DNA of 64,000 nucleotides from Amorphus coralli DSM 19760 (GCF_000374525.1 NZ_KB894571.1:682001-746000); one strand, 5' to 3'. Positions 8,186 through 16,935 are shown, counted from the first letter of the stretch. A program made the numbers and translations. The notes: generated by a model from the sequence alone, not told the origin.

Positions 8186-9073
8186 CTATTCCGCCGCGTC
8201 GGCCAACGGTTCGTCGATGAAATCGATCCGCATCAGCCGGTCGCAGAAGGTCGTCAGATCCCCTGCCAGACCGGCGAAGCCGGCACCACGCCGGTAGCGC
8301 TGCTCATCCATGTAGAGACCACGGTTGGCTTCTATCTGAAGCGCGTGAATGCCGTTGTGCGGGCGGCCGTAGTGCTCGGTGATGTAGCCACCGGCATATG
8401 GCCTGTTGCGCACCACCCGGTAGCCGAGATCGCGCAGAATCTCCACCGCGGCATCGGTCAAAGCCTCCGAACAGCTCGTTCCGAACCGGTCGCCGATCAC
8501 GAAATCGGGGCGCACCCGGGTTTCCAGCCCGCGTGCCGTGGACGGCATGGAGTGACAGTCGATCAGCACCGCATATCGGAAGCGATCGAGCGTCGCGGCG
8601 AGGCGCCCCCGCAACGCCGCGTGGTACGGCTTGTAGAGCGCCTCGATACGACCGAGGCCTTCTTCCACCGTCAGTCGGTCGCGATAGATCTCTTCCGAAT
8701 CGGCAACGACGCGGGCGATCGTCCCCAAGCCGCCCGCCACCCGGATGGAGCGGGCGTTGATGAAGGCTGGCAGCTGGCCGACGAACATCGTCGGATCGAG
8801 CTCGTACGGTTCGCGGTTCACATCCAGGAAGGCGCGCGGGAAATGCGCGCGCATGAGAGGCGCCCCCAGTTCGACCACGCCGGCGAAGAGATCGTCGACG
8901 AACGTGTCTTCGGAGCGGCGAATGGCCGAGGCGTCGAGACGCGCGCTTCTGAGGAAGGCCCTTGGATAGGCCGCGCCGCTGTGCGGCGAGTTGAACAGGA
9001 ACGGCCAGCGCTGCACGGAGGGCTCGAGAATCTCGAACGCCGGAAATGTCTCGAAGCCGTCGACTGTTCGCAT
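8186..9073 (-). CDS. N-formylglutamate amidohydrolase family protein
   Basis: The 295-residue product belongs to the FGase family, zinc hydrolases that cleave N-formyl-glutamate to glutamate and formate in histidine degradation (HutG). Family signatures visible include FNSPHSGAAYP, DVNREPYELDP, LIDCHSMPS and RPYAGGYITEHYG, with His/Asp/Glu residues expected at the zinc site. The ATG at 9073 (MRTVDGFETF) is chosen since upstream residues are not conserved. No other hut genes are nearby, so this may be a stand-alone paralogue acting on another N-acylated amino acid. Confidence 0.87.
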   Translation of the reverse strand: MRTVDGFETFPAFEILEPSVQRWPFLFNSPHSGAAYPRAFLRSARLDASAIRRSEDTFVDDLFAGVVELGAPLMRAHFPRAFLDVNREPYELDPTMFVGQLPAFINARSIRVAGGLGTIARVVADSEEIYRDRLTVEEGLGRIEALYKPYHAALRGRLAATLDRFRYAVLIDCHSMPSTARGLETRVRPDFVIGDRFGTSCSEALTDAAVEILRDLGYRVVRNRPYAGGYITEHYGRPHNGIHALQIEANRGLYMDEQRYRRGAGFAGLAGDLTTFCDRLMRIDFIDEPLADAAE

Positions 9074-9348
9074 TCGTCCTGCCTTGGCCGGAAAGCCGGT
9101 TTGCCGGGCATCGCGCGCCACCGCGCGCCGTCCGCTGACCGGGATGTCATCGTTGCCCGGACCACCGTCGACGGCCAATGTGACGCCGGAACGGCAGGTC
9201 TGTCCATCGCCCACGGCCGACCGTCGCCTCAACTTTCCGGAAACCTTGTTTTTTGACGCCGCTTTTACGCGCAAGGGGGCATGAGAAGGACGTACGCAGC
9301 GCGCCAAGACGTTGCGACGCTTCGGACAAGACACGGGGGCACGCAGCC

Positions 9349-9708
9349 TTGCGCATCCTTCTGGCAGAAGACGATCACGACATGCGGGCGTTCCTGGCGA
9401 AGGCGCTGGAGCGGGCCGGATACAATGTCACGGCATTCGACAACGGGCTCTCCGCCTACGAGCGCCTGCGCGAAGAGCCCTTCTCTCTGCTCCTCACGGA
9501 CATCGTCATGCCGGAAATGGACGGCATCGAACTGGCACGCCGGGCCACCCGCCTCGATCCCGACCTGAAGGTGATGTTCATCACCGGCTTTGCCGCCGTC
9601 GCCCTCAACGAGGAATCGCACACGCCGCGCCCGGCCAAGGTCCTGTCGAAGCCGTTTCACCTGCGCGAACTGGTGCGCGAAGTCGGCCGCATGCTCGAAG
9701 CGGCCTGA
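9349..9708 (+). CDS. cpdR: response regulator, cell-cycle regulator CpdR
   Basis: This single-domain receiver of 119 residues is nearly collinear with Caulobacter and Rhizobium CpdR: RILLAEDDHDMRAFLAKALE at the start, D8/D9 acid pocket, phosphoacceptor D51 in LLTDIVMPEMDGIELARRA, the FITGFAAVALN segment and K in VLSKPFHLRELV. Unphosphorylated CpdR docks substrates to ClpXP at the cell pole and so times turnover of cell-cycle proteins; ChpT phosphorylates it. The TTG at 9349 fits the family N-terminus exactly; an earlier in-frame ATG would add 32 unrelated residues. Confidence 0.93.
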   Translation: MRILLAEDDHDMRAFLAKALERAGYNVTAFDNGLSAYERLREEPFSLLLTDIVMPEMDGIELARRATRLDPDLKVMFITGFAAVALNEESHTPRPAKVLSKPFHLRELVREVGRMLEAA

Positions 9709-9931
9709 CCGCGACGACGAAAGCTTCCACGAAACGCACGGTGGAAAGCGGCGAACGGAAGCGAAAAATCCCGTCATCATTCTTGCGACGCGGTTCGATC
9801 CCCGCTATACGCACGGATCTCGACGGATCGCGTGCCGACCGGCACCGCGGATCCTCGCCCCGACACGATCGGTTGCCACAGGGTTCTTACGGGAATCGGT
9901 GCTGCCACATCCCGGTGTCGCAGGCGCGTTC

Positions 9932-10006
9932 GGGCGGTTAGCTCAGCGGGAGAGCGCTACCTTGACACGGTAGAGGTCACTGGTTCAATCCCAGTACCGC
10001 CCACCA
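9932..10006 (+). tRNA. tRNA-Val (GAC)
   Basis: A complete cloverleaf is visible: acceptor GGGCGGT (9932-9938) with ACCGCCC (9996-10002), D-arm with AGCTCAGCGGGAGAGC, an anticodon stem CTACC/GGTAG around a loop whose anticodon is GAC, and a T-arm GGTTCAATCC. Discriminator A is followed by an encoded CCA. GAC reads valine GUC and GUU codons. Confidence 0.96.
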
Positions 10007-10163
10007 TCACTCAGCGTTCAGACGTCCTACACACGCGCGGAATCGCGCTTAATGTAGTGCCGCACGCATCGATCGGGACGCGTACGCGATTATCAGGGTC
10101 GGCGACTTCCGTCACGAACGCGGCGGATCAGCGATCCTCTTCATGGGATCGGCTCTCTCCAGC

Positions 10164-10595
10164 TCAGTTTCCGACGATGGCCTCGTCGGTCGCGACCCCC
10201 GTCTCGGATCCGCCCATGACGTCGGATATCGATACGGCCTGGCCCTGATTGTCCTGATGGTTTTCCGTCATGATCAGGCCCTCTGCACCTTCCGCAAGCG
10301 TCATCTCGATCTGCTGCCAATTCCCCACAGCGGTGGAGTAGGAGTTCACGATCATCGGCATGCCGGCCCCCGCGCCGATCGCCGCCGCACCGGCGAGGCC
10401 TTCATCCGTCCTGTTGTCACGAGCATTCTGGAAGGCGAAAGAGGTATAGCGGTTGCGGTCCGGAAAATCCCAAGGATGCGGTCCGACGAGAACCTCCCGG
10501 TTGCCGGCCATCGCGGCCGGCGAAAGAGAACAGGCAGCGCCCAGGAGCGCGCCAATTGCGGCCAGTCGGGAAAAATTCGTCAGCGATCGAGTCAT
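10164..10595 (-). CDS. hfaA: holdfast anchor-like secreted protein, HfaA-like
   Basis: The 143-residue product has a Sec signal peptide (hydrophobic 10-28, AAMA-G cleavage near 30), so it is exported. The mature part shows features of curlin-like HfaA: YSTAVGNWQQIEM (86-98) and ENHQDNQGQAVSI (111-123), an N-x-Q-x-N-x-G-x-A rhythm. HfaA in Caulobacter is an outer-membrane, amyloid-like fibre protein that anchors the holdfast adhesin to the cell. It lies 191 bp downstream of hfaD on the same strand, after a strong hairpin. Sequence similarity is only motif-level, so the name is provisional. Confidence 0.62.
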   Translation of the reverse strand: MTRSLTNFSRLAAIGALLGAACSLSPAAMAGNREVLVGPHPWDFPDRNRYTSFAFQNARDNRTDEGLAGAAAIGAGAGMPMIVNSYSTAVGNWQQIEMTLAEGAEGLIMTENHQDNQGQAVSISDVMGGSETGVATDEAIVGN

Positions 10596-10709
10596 GATGC
10601 GACCTCTTCGAGAGTGTAAAGACGTTTCCGATGCAATCCGCGGCTGAGGGCCTGACGTCTGCTTGGTGTCTGCGAATTCGGACTGGCACCAAAATGGTGG
10701 CCGAGAGCT

Positions 10710-10753
10710 GCCGGGCGGCAGTCGCGGAGGGGGATGCGCGACTGCCGCCCGGC
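10710..10753 (-). repeat. 17-bp perfect hairpin between hfaD and hfaA
   Basis: A 17-bp perfect inverted repeat (10710-10726 with 10737-10753) flanks a 10-nt loop. On the minus strand it follows the hfaD stop by about 33 bp. There is no T-run, so it may act as an RNA-stability or partial-termination element rather than a full terminator. Confidence 0.7.
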
Positions 10754-10786
10754 TCCGGTGATCGGGTCTCACCGGGATGCGTTGTC

Positions 10787-11518
10787 TCAGTTGATACCGT
10801 CCACCGAGACGCTGAAGTTGTTCCCGACGGCCATGGCGGAGGAGTCGACCACGGGCGTGTCGAGCGTCCCCATGTCCGCGAAACCACCGAAGCTCACTGC
10901 GTCGACCGTTGACGCGGACACCATGGTGGCAAGCGCCGTCTGGACATTGTTTCCGATCGCGAACGCGTCCTGATCCGACGTCGTCGTGAGGGCCATGGTC
11001 ATGTTGTTCGCCACGCCGGTCGCAGAGCTATCGACCGAAGTGTTGAGCGCGCCGATGACGCTGGAGGTCGAATCGATCAGGCCAGGCACCGACAGATCGA
11101 CGATATCGCCCACCAGCGGGGCGCCGAGCGAGACGTCAACGCCGCCGAACGTCTGCACGCTGTCGAAGTTGACCGAGACATCCGATTCCATGCTCGCGCT
11201 GTTGCCCATCGACGTGGCACTGGAGGAAACAGCGGCGAGATCGGTGATCGGCGACGCGCCTGTCAGGCCCGACAGGAGCGCACTGTCGATGGCCGTCACG
11301 GCACTCAACGACGACATGCTGCCGAGAGTCTGCTGCTCGTTCTCGACCTGCTCGAGACCGGTGGGCACCACATCGGTGACGGCGGTCGCCGACGTATCGA
11401 CGGTCGTTGTCACGGTCGCGTCCCAGATCCAGTTCACGCTGTCGAAGGCATGCGCGGAACTGGCAAAGGCAAGACCAGCGCAGGCGAGCGAGAGGGTTGC
11501 ATAGTGCTTAAGCGTCAT
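10787..11518 (-). CDS. hfaD: secreted repeat protein, HfaD-like holdfast attachment protein
   Basis: The 243-residue protein has a signal peptide (residues 1-24, ending SAHA). The mature chain is very rich in Ser, Thr, Val and Ala and poor in charge. It carries spaced repeats with an S-S-A-x-x-x-G-N-N core at about 41-50, 98-107, 163-172, 184-191 and 225-234, as expected for a beta-rich adhesin or amyloid. ATG 11518 has GGAG seven bases upstream and lies inside the last codons of hfaB, so translation is coupled. The HfaD call rests on context with HfaB and the repeat type. Confidence 0.6.
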   Translation of the reverse strand: MTLKHYATLSLACAGLAFASSAHAFDSVNWIWDATVTTTVDTSATAVTDVVPTGLEQVENEQQTLGSMSSLSAVTAIDSALLSGLTGASPITDLAAVSSSATSMGNSASMESDVSVNFDSVQTFGGVDVSLGAPLVGDIVDLSVPGLIDSTSSVIGALNTSVDSSATGVANNMTMALTTTSDQDAFAIGNNVQTALATMVSASTVDAVSFGGFADMGTLDTPVVDSSAMAVGNNFSVSVDGIN

Positions 11519-12434
11519 CGTCATTCTCCAGGGTGTCGACCGCTTTGTTGGTTGATTGGCCGGGTTGGCACTGCGGGCTGTCTGCCGCAGGAAAACCAAG
11601 GCCTTCAGTGATGATCTGGTAGGTTGCCAGTTCCACCACCGATCGCACGCCGAGCTGCAGCGGTTCGTTTTTCACAGCGCCGGCGTCGAATTCGACAAGC
11701 TGGTCTCCGAAGAAGCGGTAGACGGACCCTTCGACCTCGTAGCCGACGATCTGCTTCTGGAGACTGGTGACATACAGAGTGCGGAAGGTCCGGACATCGA
11801 CGAGCCGGAGGTCGAGGCCGACATTGATGACGGCCTTCCGGACCCCTCCGCCGACACCCCCGACAAAACCGCGGATGCCGCCGCTCACGATGTTGTAGTT
11901 GAGCTCGGTGAGCGCTCCGAGAACAACGAAGTTGGCCGGAAGGACATCAAGCGTCTTGACCGTTGCGGTGATCGCTTTGCTTTCGACCAGCTGCTGCTCG
12001 GCAAGCGCGACGCGCACATCCAGACGCTCGGTCAGGGATACCTGGCCGGTCTTGTAAAAGGCGCTGATAACCATTTCCGAGACGCCCTGCGTCAGCTCGG
12101 AACTGTCGTTGTACTTGCTGTAGGTACGCTGCCCGGTCTTGTCGGAAATCTGCCCGACGCTCACCACCGGCTGTCGGGACGTCTTGCGCTGAGCGAGCGC
12201 TTCCAAGCAGGCGCTATACGGCGTCAGATTCGTCTGAACCGGAGATCCGTACAGCGGCTTCACGTAGGTTTCCGCGGTGTAAGCGGTGCCACAGGCGCCC
12301 ACCATGGAAACACCAAGGACCAGAAGCGCGGACCGCCATAGGCTTGAAGAAGCGCGGACGCTGTCCAGCGACCGGCATGCACGCCCCAAAACGGGCTTCA
12401 GTCCATTTGATCGTTGCCGGGCGTTGGCACCCAT
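11508..12434 (-). CDS. hfaB: CsgG/HfaB family outer-membrane secretion lipoprotein
   Basis: The 308-residue lipoprotein has a lipobox VGAC at 45-48 after a hydrophobic stretch (SALLVLGVSM). It contains CsgG-type features: YSKYNDSSELTQGVSEMVISAF, the LTELNYNIVSGG strand, and GLDLRLVDVRTFRTLYVTSL. CsgG forms a nonameric outer-membrane pore exporting curli subunits; its paralogue HfaB exports and places HfaA and HfaD. GAGGGG seven bases before ATG 12434 supports the start, though 30 residues before the signal is long for a lipoprotein. It is the first gene of the hfa operon. Confidence 0.85.
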   Translation of the reverse strand: MGANARQRSNGLKPVLGRACRSLDSVRASSSLWRSALLVLGVSMVGACGTAYTAETYVKPLYGSPVQTNLTPYSACLEALAQRKTSRQPVVSVGQISDKTGQRTYSKYNDSSELTQGVSEMVISAFYKTGQVSLTERLDVRVALAEQQLVESKAITATVKTLDVLPANFVVLGALTELNYNIVSGGIRGFVGGVGGGVRKAVINVGLDLRLVDVRTFRTLYVTSLQKQIVGYEVEGSVYRFFGDQLVEFDAGAVKNEPLQLGVRSVVELATYQIITEGLGFPAADSPQCQPGQSTNKAVDTLENDDDA

Positions 12435-13136
12435 GACTTTTCCCCTCAGTCCATGCCCCCCGTGCCTTTCAGCCTCGGGAAGCAGTGCTGGATCGACGTA
12501 AGCGATGAGGGAACGTTACCCGCAGCACCGCACACCGGGCGGCGGCGATGGCACAGCCGGGGCGCCCGGTTGCGCGCATTCGAAACGGAAGGTGAGGGAT
12601 CGCGATGCGGAACGGACAAATCCGCACAATTGGATCAGGAAGACGTGTTCAAACGGATAGCCCAGCAGGGGTGCTGCCCCGTGTTCGAGCAGACTTCGGC
12701 ATCGCCAGCGCGACACAGTCGTCACCGGGGCCGCGCCCGAACTGCACGGGCTCCGTGCGGTTTCCCCGGTCGAATTTTACTTGTTCCAATATGGACTTAC
12801 GACTCTTCGGGCGTTGTAGCAAACGCGCCACACCCAGCCCAAAACCCTCCGAATTCGGGGGAGCCTCGGGCCTGTCTGGGGCTGGCTAAGCCCGGCTTTC
12901 AAGAGAAGTGGAGACCTTTGAGGCCCGACCGCAGCACGGGACGCCTTGACCGGCGAAATGAATCCTGACTATCAGAGTCAGGATTTTCGCGGGTGCGAGA
13001 TCGAGGCGACAGTGCCATGTCCGACCGGCAAGCACCAGCATCGAGCCCCGGGAAAGCACCGACCTTTGCAGAACCTTCGCCTCGCGTTGCGGAGCGGGCC
13101 GATCGCCCCTCTCCGTCCAGAGCAGAAAGACCGTCC
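12435..13136. other. 702-bp gene-free region between hfaB and the siderophore receptor
   Basis: I see no convincing gene; the short open frames here have no codon-position bias or ribosome sites. The region must hold the divergent promoters for the hfa operon (minus) and iron-uptake operon (plus). The one clear element is the palindrome at 12961-12985. Confidence 0.6.
12961..12985. promoter_or_regulatory. iron-responsive operator candidate (TGA-N9-TCA, IRO/RirA type)
   Basis: Perfect inverted repeat AATCCTGACT / AGTCAGGATT with a 5-base centre. Inside it is TGA-N9-TCA (12966-12980), the core reported for the RirA iron operator of Rhizobiales. It lies 152 bp upstream of the TonB-receptor ATG. 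Repression under iron sufficiency would be expected; no promoter hexamers next to it are certain. Confidence 0.5.
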
Positions 13137-15224
13137 ATGCCCCCCCGCACCAAGCTTGCTTCCCGGCGCCTCGCGCTCCTCGCCCTGGCCCTGCCGATTC
13201 CCGCCGCCGCCCAGGCCCAGGACGCCGCGGTTCTCGCGTCATCCGAAGGCGTCGTGCTCGAGACCATCGACGTCCAGGCGCAGAGCAACCAGGGCCTCGT
13301 CCAGGATGGCTACGTGCCGATCTCCGGCCGCATCGGCGCCAAGTCGGAGACGCCGATCGTCGACATTCCCCAGTCGATCTCGATCGTCACCCAGAAGCAG
13401 CTGGAAGACCTCAACCCGCAGTCGGTGGAAGAGGCCGTTTCCTACGTGCCGGGCGTCACGGCGAACGCTTATGGTTTCGAACCCCGCTTCGACTCCTTCT
13501 TCCTCCGCGGCTTCAACGTCACCTACAACGGCCTCTATCGTGACGGCCTGCGCCAGTTCGCGGCGCCCTCCGGCCAGTTCCGCACCGAACCCTACGGACT
13601 TGAGGCCATCGAGGTGCTCAAGGGCCCGTCCGGCACGATGTATGGCGCCTCCAGCCCTGGCGGCATCGTCAACCTGGTGACCAAGAAGCCGACAGAGCAG
13701 CCTTTCCGCGAGGTGATGATCGAAGCCGGAAGTCACGACCGGTTCCAGGGGAACATGGACCTGTCAGGCCCGCTCAACGAAGCGGGGACGGTCCTCTACC
13801 GGATGACCGGTGTGCTGCGCGATTCCGGAACGATGATGGATGCCGTCCCGGACGACCGCGTGTATATCGCGCCGGCGATCACCTTCAAGCCGACCAATGA
13901 CACCACGCTGACGGTGCTTGGCGAGTACATGCACGCCACCACCGGCGGCAGTACCTTCTATTACAACGATGCCAATGGCGTGACCGATATCCCGTTGCCG
14001 GACCCCTCCTACAACGAGTTCAGCCAGGATCAGTGGCGCATCGGCTACGAGTTCGAGCACCGTTTCAACGAGACCTTCTCGGTTTTCTCCAACAGCCGTT
14101 ACGCCAACGTCGACATGAATGAGGAGTATTCCGGCCTGCTGGATCCAGTGACCCAGTCCTATTATGCCGGCCTCGTGCAGGACAAGGTGAACACCTTCGT
14201 CACGGACAATTTCGGCAAGGCGGAGTTCGACACCGGCCCGGTGAAGCACACCTTCATCGCCGGCGCGGCCTACAACTGGGTCGACTATGACGATTATCAG
14301 GGTGTCGGGACCCTGCCGCGCGACGGTTTCCCGCCGGTCGCGACCTGGAACCAGAGCCAGACCCAGCAGCAGTTCGGCCTCTACGCCAACGACCAGATCG
14401 AGATCGACAACTTCATCATCAACCTCGGCACCCGCTACGACTGGCTGCATGCGGAAACGAACACCGCCGCGGCGAGCCCGGTAACCCAGGACGATGAGAA
14501 GTGGACCTACCGGGCCGCCCTCTCCTACCGCACGCCCTGGGGCTTCGTTCCCTATGTCAGCTACGGCACCACCTTCACCCCGAACGTGGGCACGCTGATC
14601 ACCGGCGAGCCGGCCGCCCCCACCACCGCGAACCAGATCGAGGGCGGCGTGAAGTACGCCGTGCCGGGCCACAACGCCCTGATCACGGCCTCGGTGTTCC
14701 AGATCGACATGAAGGACGGCGTTGTGTTCGACGCCTCCACCGGCATCAACGAGCAGGTCCAGCAGGACATGATCTCGCGCGGCTTCGAGATCGAGGGCCA
14801 GGCCTCGCTGACCAACGGGCTGAGCGTGGTCGCCTCCTACGCCTACACCGACGTGGAGATCCAGTCGGGCGCCCGAAACACGGCCGGCAACACGCTGAAC
14901 GGCATTCCGACGCACCAGGCGTCGATCTTCGCCGACTACACCATCCAGCAGGGTCTCGCCGAGGGCCTCGGTTTCGGTGCCGGCATTCGCTACATCGGCG
15001 AAAGCTACGGCGACGACTACAACATCCTTGAGAACGACGCCCGGACGTTCCTCGACGCGGTGGTCCACTACGACTTCGGCGCCCACAACCCGAAGCTCGA
15101 CGGCGTGCGGTTCCAGATCAACGCCACGAACCTGCTCGATGCGCAGGAGCAGATCTGCGCCGACGGCTTCTGCTACAAGGACCAGGGCCGGACCATCATC
15201 GGCAGCCTGCGCTACCGCTTCTAG
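13137..15224 (+). CDS. TonB-dependent siderophore receptor (ferrichrome/FhuA-like)
   Basis: This 695-residue outer-membrane receptor has a signal peptide (1-28, ending AQAQ), a likely TonB box (VLETIDVQAQ), a plug domain (DIPQSISIVTQKQLEDLNPQ, RGFNVTYNGLYRDGLRQF, VLKGPSGTMYGASSPGGIVN) and a 22-strand-type barrel ending in an aromatic residue (GSLRYRF). It imports a ferric siderophore using TonB-ExbBD energy. The nearby ATPase, binding protein and fused permease form the matching inner-membrane system. Start 13137 gives a proper signal; earlier in-frame starts do not. The siderophore identity cannot be read from sequence. Confidence 0.92.
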   Translation: MPPRTKLASRRLALLALALPIPAAAQAQDAAVLASSEGVVLETIDVQAQSNQGLVQDGYVPISGRIGAKSETPIVDIPQSISIVTQKQLEDLNPQSVEEAVSYVPGVTANAYGFEPRFDSFFLRGFNVTYNGLYRDGLRQFAAPSGQFRTEPYGLEAIEVLKGPSGTMYGASSPGGIVNLVTKKPTEQPFREVMIEAGSHDRFQGNMDLSGPLNEAGTVLYRMTGVLRDSGTMMDAVPDDRVYIAPAITFKPTNDTTLTVLGEYMHATTGGSTFYYNDANGVTDIPLPDPSYNEFSQDQWRIGYEFEHRFNETFSVFSNSRYANVDMNEEYSGLLDPVTQSYYAGLVQDKVNTFVTDNFGKAEFDTGPVKHTFIAGAAYNWVDYDDYQGVGTLPRDGFPPVATWNQSQTQQQFGLYANDQIEIDNFIINLGTRYDWLHAETNTAAASPVTQDDEKWTYRAALSYRTPWGFVPYVSYGTTFTPNVGTLITGEPAAPTTANQIEGGVKYAVPGHNALITASVFQIDMKDGVVFDASTGINEQVQQDMISRGFEIEGQASLTNGLSVVASYAYTDVEIQSGARNTAGNTLNGIPTHQASIFADYTIQQGLAEGLGFGAGIRYIGESYGDDYNILENDARTFLDAVVHYDFGAHNPKLDGVRFQINATNLLDAQEQICADGFCYKDQGRTIIGSLRYRF

Positions 15225-15226
15225 CG

Positions 15227-16021
15227 ATGGCAACTCCCGACATCAGCGCCGCGGGCTTCGAAGTCCGCGGCCTGAGCTACACCATCGACGGTGCCAGCAT
15301 TCTGTCCGGGCTCGATCTCACGATCGAGCCTGGCAGCGTGACCGGCCTCATCGGCCACAACGGGTCGGGCAAGTCGACGCTGGTCCGCCTCCTCGGCCGG
15401 CAGCTCACGCCAACGTCCGGGTCGGTGTCCTTCGCCGGAACCGAGGTGCGGACATGGGGCGAGCGCGCCTTCGCACGCTCCGTCGCCTACCTGCCACAGG
15501 AGACCGGCGCGACCGTCGGGCTGACGGTACGCGAACTGGTCGGCCTCGGTCGCTACCCGTGGCATGGCCCGCTCGGCCGCTTTGGCCCCACCGACCACGC
15601 CAAGGTGTCGGATGCCATCGCGCGGTGCGGGCTGGAGCCCTTCGCCGAACGCATCGTCGACACACTGTCGGGCGGCGAGCGCCAGCGCGCCTGGATCGCC
15701 ATGACGCTGGCCCAGGACACGGGCTGCCTGCTCCTCGACGAGCCCACTTCGGCGCTCGACATCGCCCACCAGATCGAGGTGCTCGGCCTCATCCAGCGGC
15801 TTTGCCGGGAGAAGGGCATGACGGGCGTCGTGGTGCTGCACGACGTGAACATGGCGGCGCGCTTCTGCGACAACATCCACGCGCTGAAAGGCGGACGGCT
15901 GGTGGCTTCCGGCGCGCCCGCGGCGATCATGACGCCCGCGTGCCTGGCCGAGATCACCGGCATCGCCATGCAGGTGATGGCGCACCCGACCCTCGGCACG
16001 CCCGTAGCGTGCCCGGGGTGA
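15227..16021 (+). CDS. fhuC: iron-siderophore ABC transporter ATP-binding protein
   Basis: The 264-residue cytosolic ATPase shows Walker A GHNGSGKST (43-51), signature LSGGERQR (147-154), Walker B CLLLDEP (167-173) and switch His in VLHDVN. It starts two bases after the receptor stop codon. The YLPQETGATVGLTVRELVGLGRYP segment is characteristic of the FhuC/FecE class that powers ferric-siderophore and vitamin B12 import. It couples to the two-domain permease encoded at 16932-18905. Confidence 0.94.
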   Translation: MATPDISAAGFEVRGLSYTIDGASILSGLDLTIEPGSVTGLIGHNGSGKSTLVRLLGRQLTPTSGSVSFAGTEVRTWGERAFARSVAYLPQETGATVGLTVRELVGLGRYPWHGPLGRFGPTDHAKVSDAIARCGLEPFAERIVDTLSGGERQRAWIAMTLAQDTGCLLLDEPTSALDIAHQIEVLGLIQRLCREKGMTGVVVLHDVNMAARFCDNIHALKGGRLVASGAPAAIMTPACLAEITGIAMQVMAHPTLGTPVACPG

Positions 16022-16038
16022 GAGGACGCTCGGCCGCC

Positions 16039-16935
16039 ATGACCCCAACCGACCTTCTCTCCCGCCGGGGCTTTCTGGCCGGGTGCGCCGCGCTGGCGAC
16101 GGCGCCGGCGCTTGCCGCCGGGCCAGGCGACGCTCCCCGCATCGCCTCCCTGGACTACGGCCTCGCCAACACCGCCATGGCGCTGGGCGTGACGCCGGTG
16201 GGGCTGGCCGCCGCCGCCCACTGGAAGGACTGGGTGGTGGAGCCGCCCCTGCCTCGAAGCGTCGTCGACATCGGCCGCGACCGCGAGGTCAATCTGGAGC
16301 TGCTCGCCTCGCTGCGGCCGGAGCTGATCCTCGCCACGCCCTACGTGCAGGCCCTGAGAAGCCGGCTGGAGGACATCGCCCCGGTCCTGTCGCTGGCCAT
16401 CTACACCCCGGACGGCAATCCGCTGGAACGCTCCTACGCCGCGGCGCGCAGCCTGGGCGAGCGGCTCGGACGCGAGCGCGAGGCGCGGCAATTCCTCGAC
16501 GAGGCGGACGCCTTCCTGGCCGACTGCGCCGCGCGGGTCGCGCGGGCGAAGCCGGGTCCGGCGCTTTTGATCAACTTCATGGATTCCCGCCACGCCCGGG
16601 TCTACGGCGCACAGGGCCTCTACCAGGACGTGCTCGACCGGATCGGCGTGACCAACGCCTGGGACGGTCCGACGACCTACTGGGGCTTCCAGACCATCGG
16701 ACTGGAACAGCTCGCCACGAAGGCAGGGCCGGACACCACCATCATCGCCTTCGAACCCATCCCGGGGGACGTGGAACCGACCCTGGCGCAAAGCCCGCTG
16801 TGGACGCAACTGCCGCCGATTGCGGAGGGTCGCTATGCCGTGCTGCCGTCGGTGCTCACCTTCGGCACCGTTCCGGCCGCGCTGCGCTTCGCCCAGCTGT
16901 TCACCGACCATGTCGACCCGGAGGGGCGCCGATGA
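16039..16935 (+). CDS. fhuD: iron-siderophore ABC transporter substrate-binding protein, Tat-exported
   Basis: The 298-residue periplasmic binding protein has a Tat signal (LLSRRGFLAG, then a hydrophobic stretch ending ALAAGPG) like E. coli FhuD, not a lipobox-anchored SBP. The mature part has the TroA/FhuD fold cues: DIGRDREVNLELLASLRPELIL, then a helical linker and a C-terminal lobe ending TFGTVPAALRFAQLF. It delivers the ferric siderophore to the permease. The GTG at 16018 overlaps the fhuC stop (GTGA) and would extend it by 7 residues; either start is possible. Confidence 0.9.
   Translation: MTPTDLLSRRGFLAGCAALATAPALAAGPGDAPRIASLDYGLANTAMALGVTPVGLAAAAHWKDWVVEPPLPRSVVDIGRDREVNLELLASLRPELILATPYVQALRSRLEDIAPVLSLAIYTPDGNPLERSYAAARSLGERLGREREARQFLDEADAFLADCAARVARAKPGPALLINFMDSRHARVYGAQGLYQDVLDRIGVTNAWDGPTTYWGFQTIGLEQLATKAGPDTTIIAFEPIPGDVEPTLAQSPLWTQLPPIAEGRYAVLPSVLTFGTVPAALRFAQLFTDHVDPEGRR

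Noticed and set aside
9724-9748. Terminator after cpdR
   Set aside because: CTTCCAC/GTGGAAG forms a 7-bp stem, but the loop is 10 bases and no T-run follows.
12435-12960. Small protein genes in the gap between hfaB and the receptor
   Set aside because: Short open frames of 60-180 codons exist on both strands but none has a ribosome site, family motif or believable composition.
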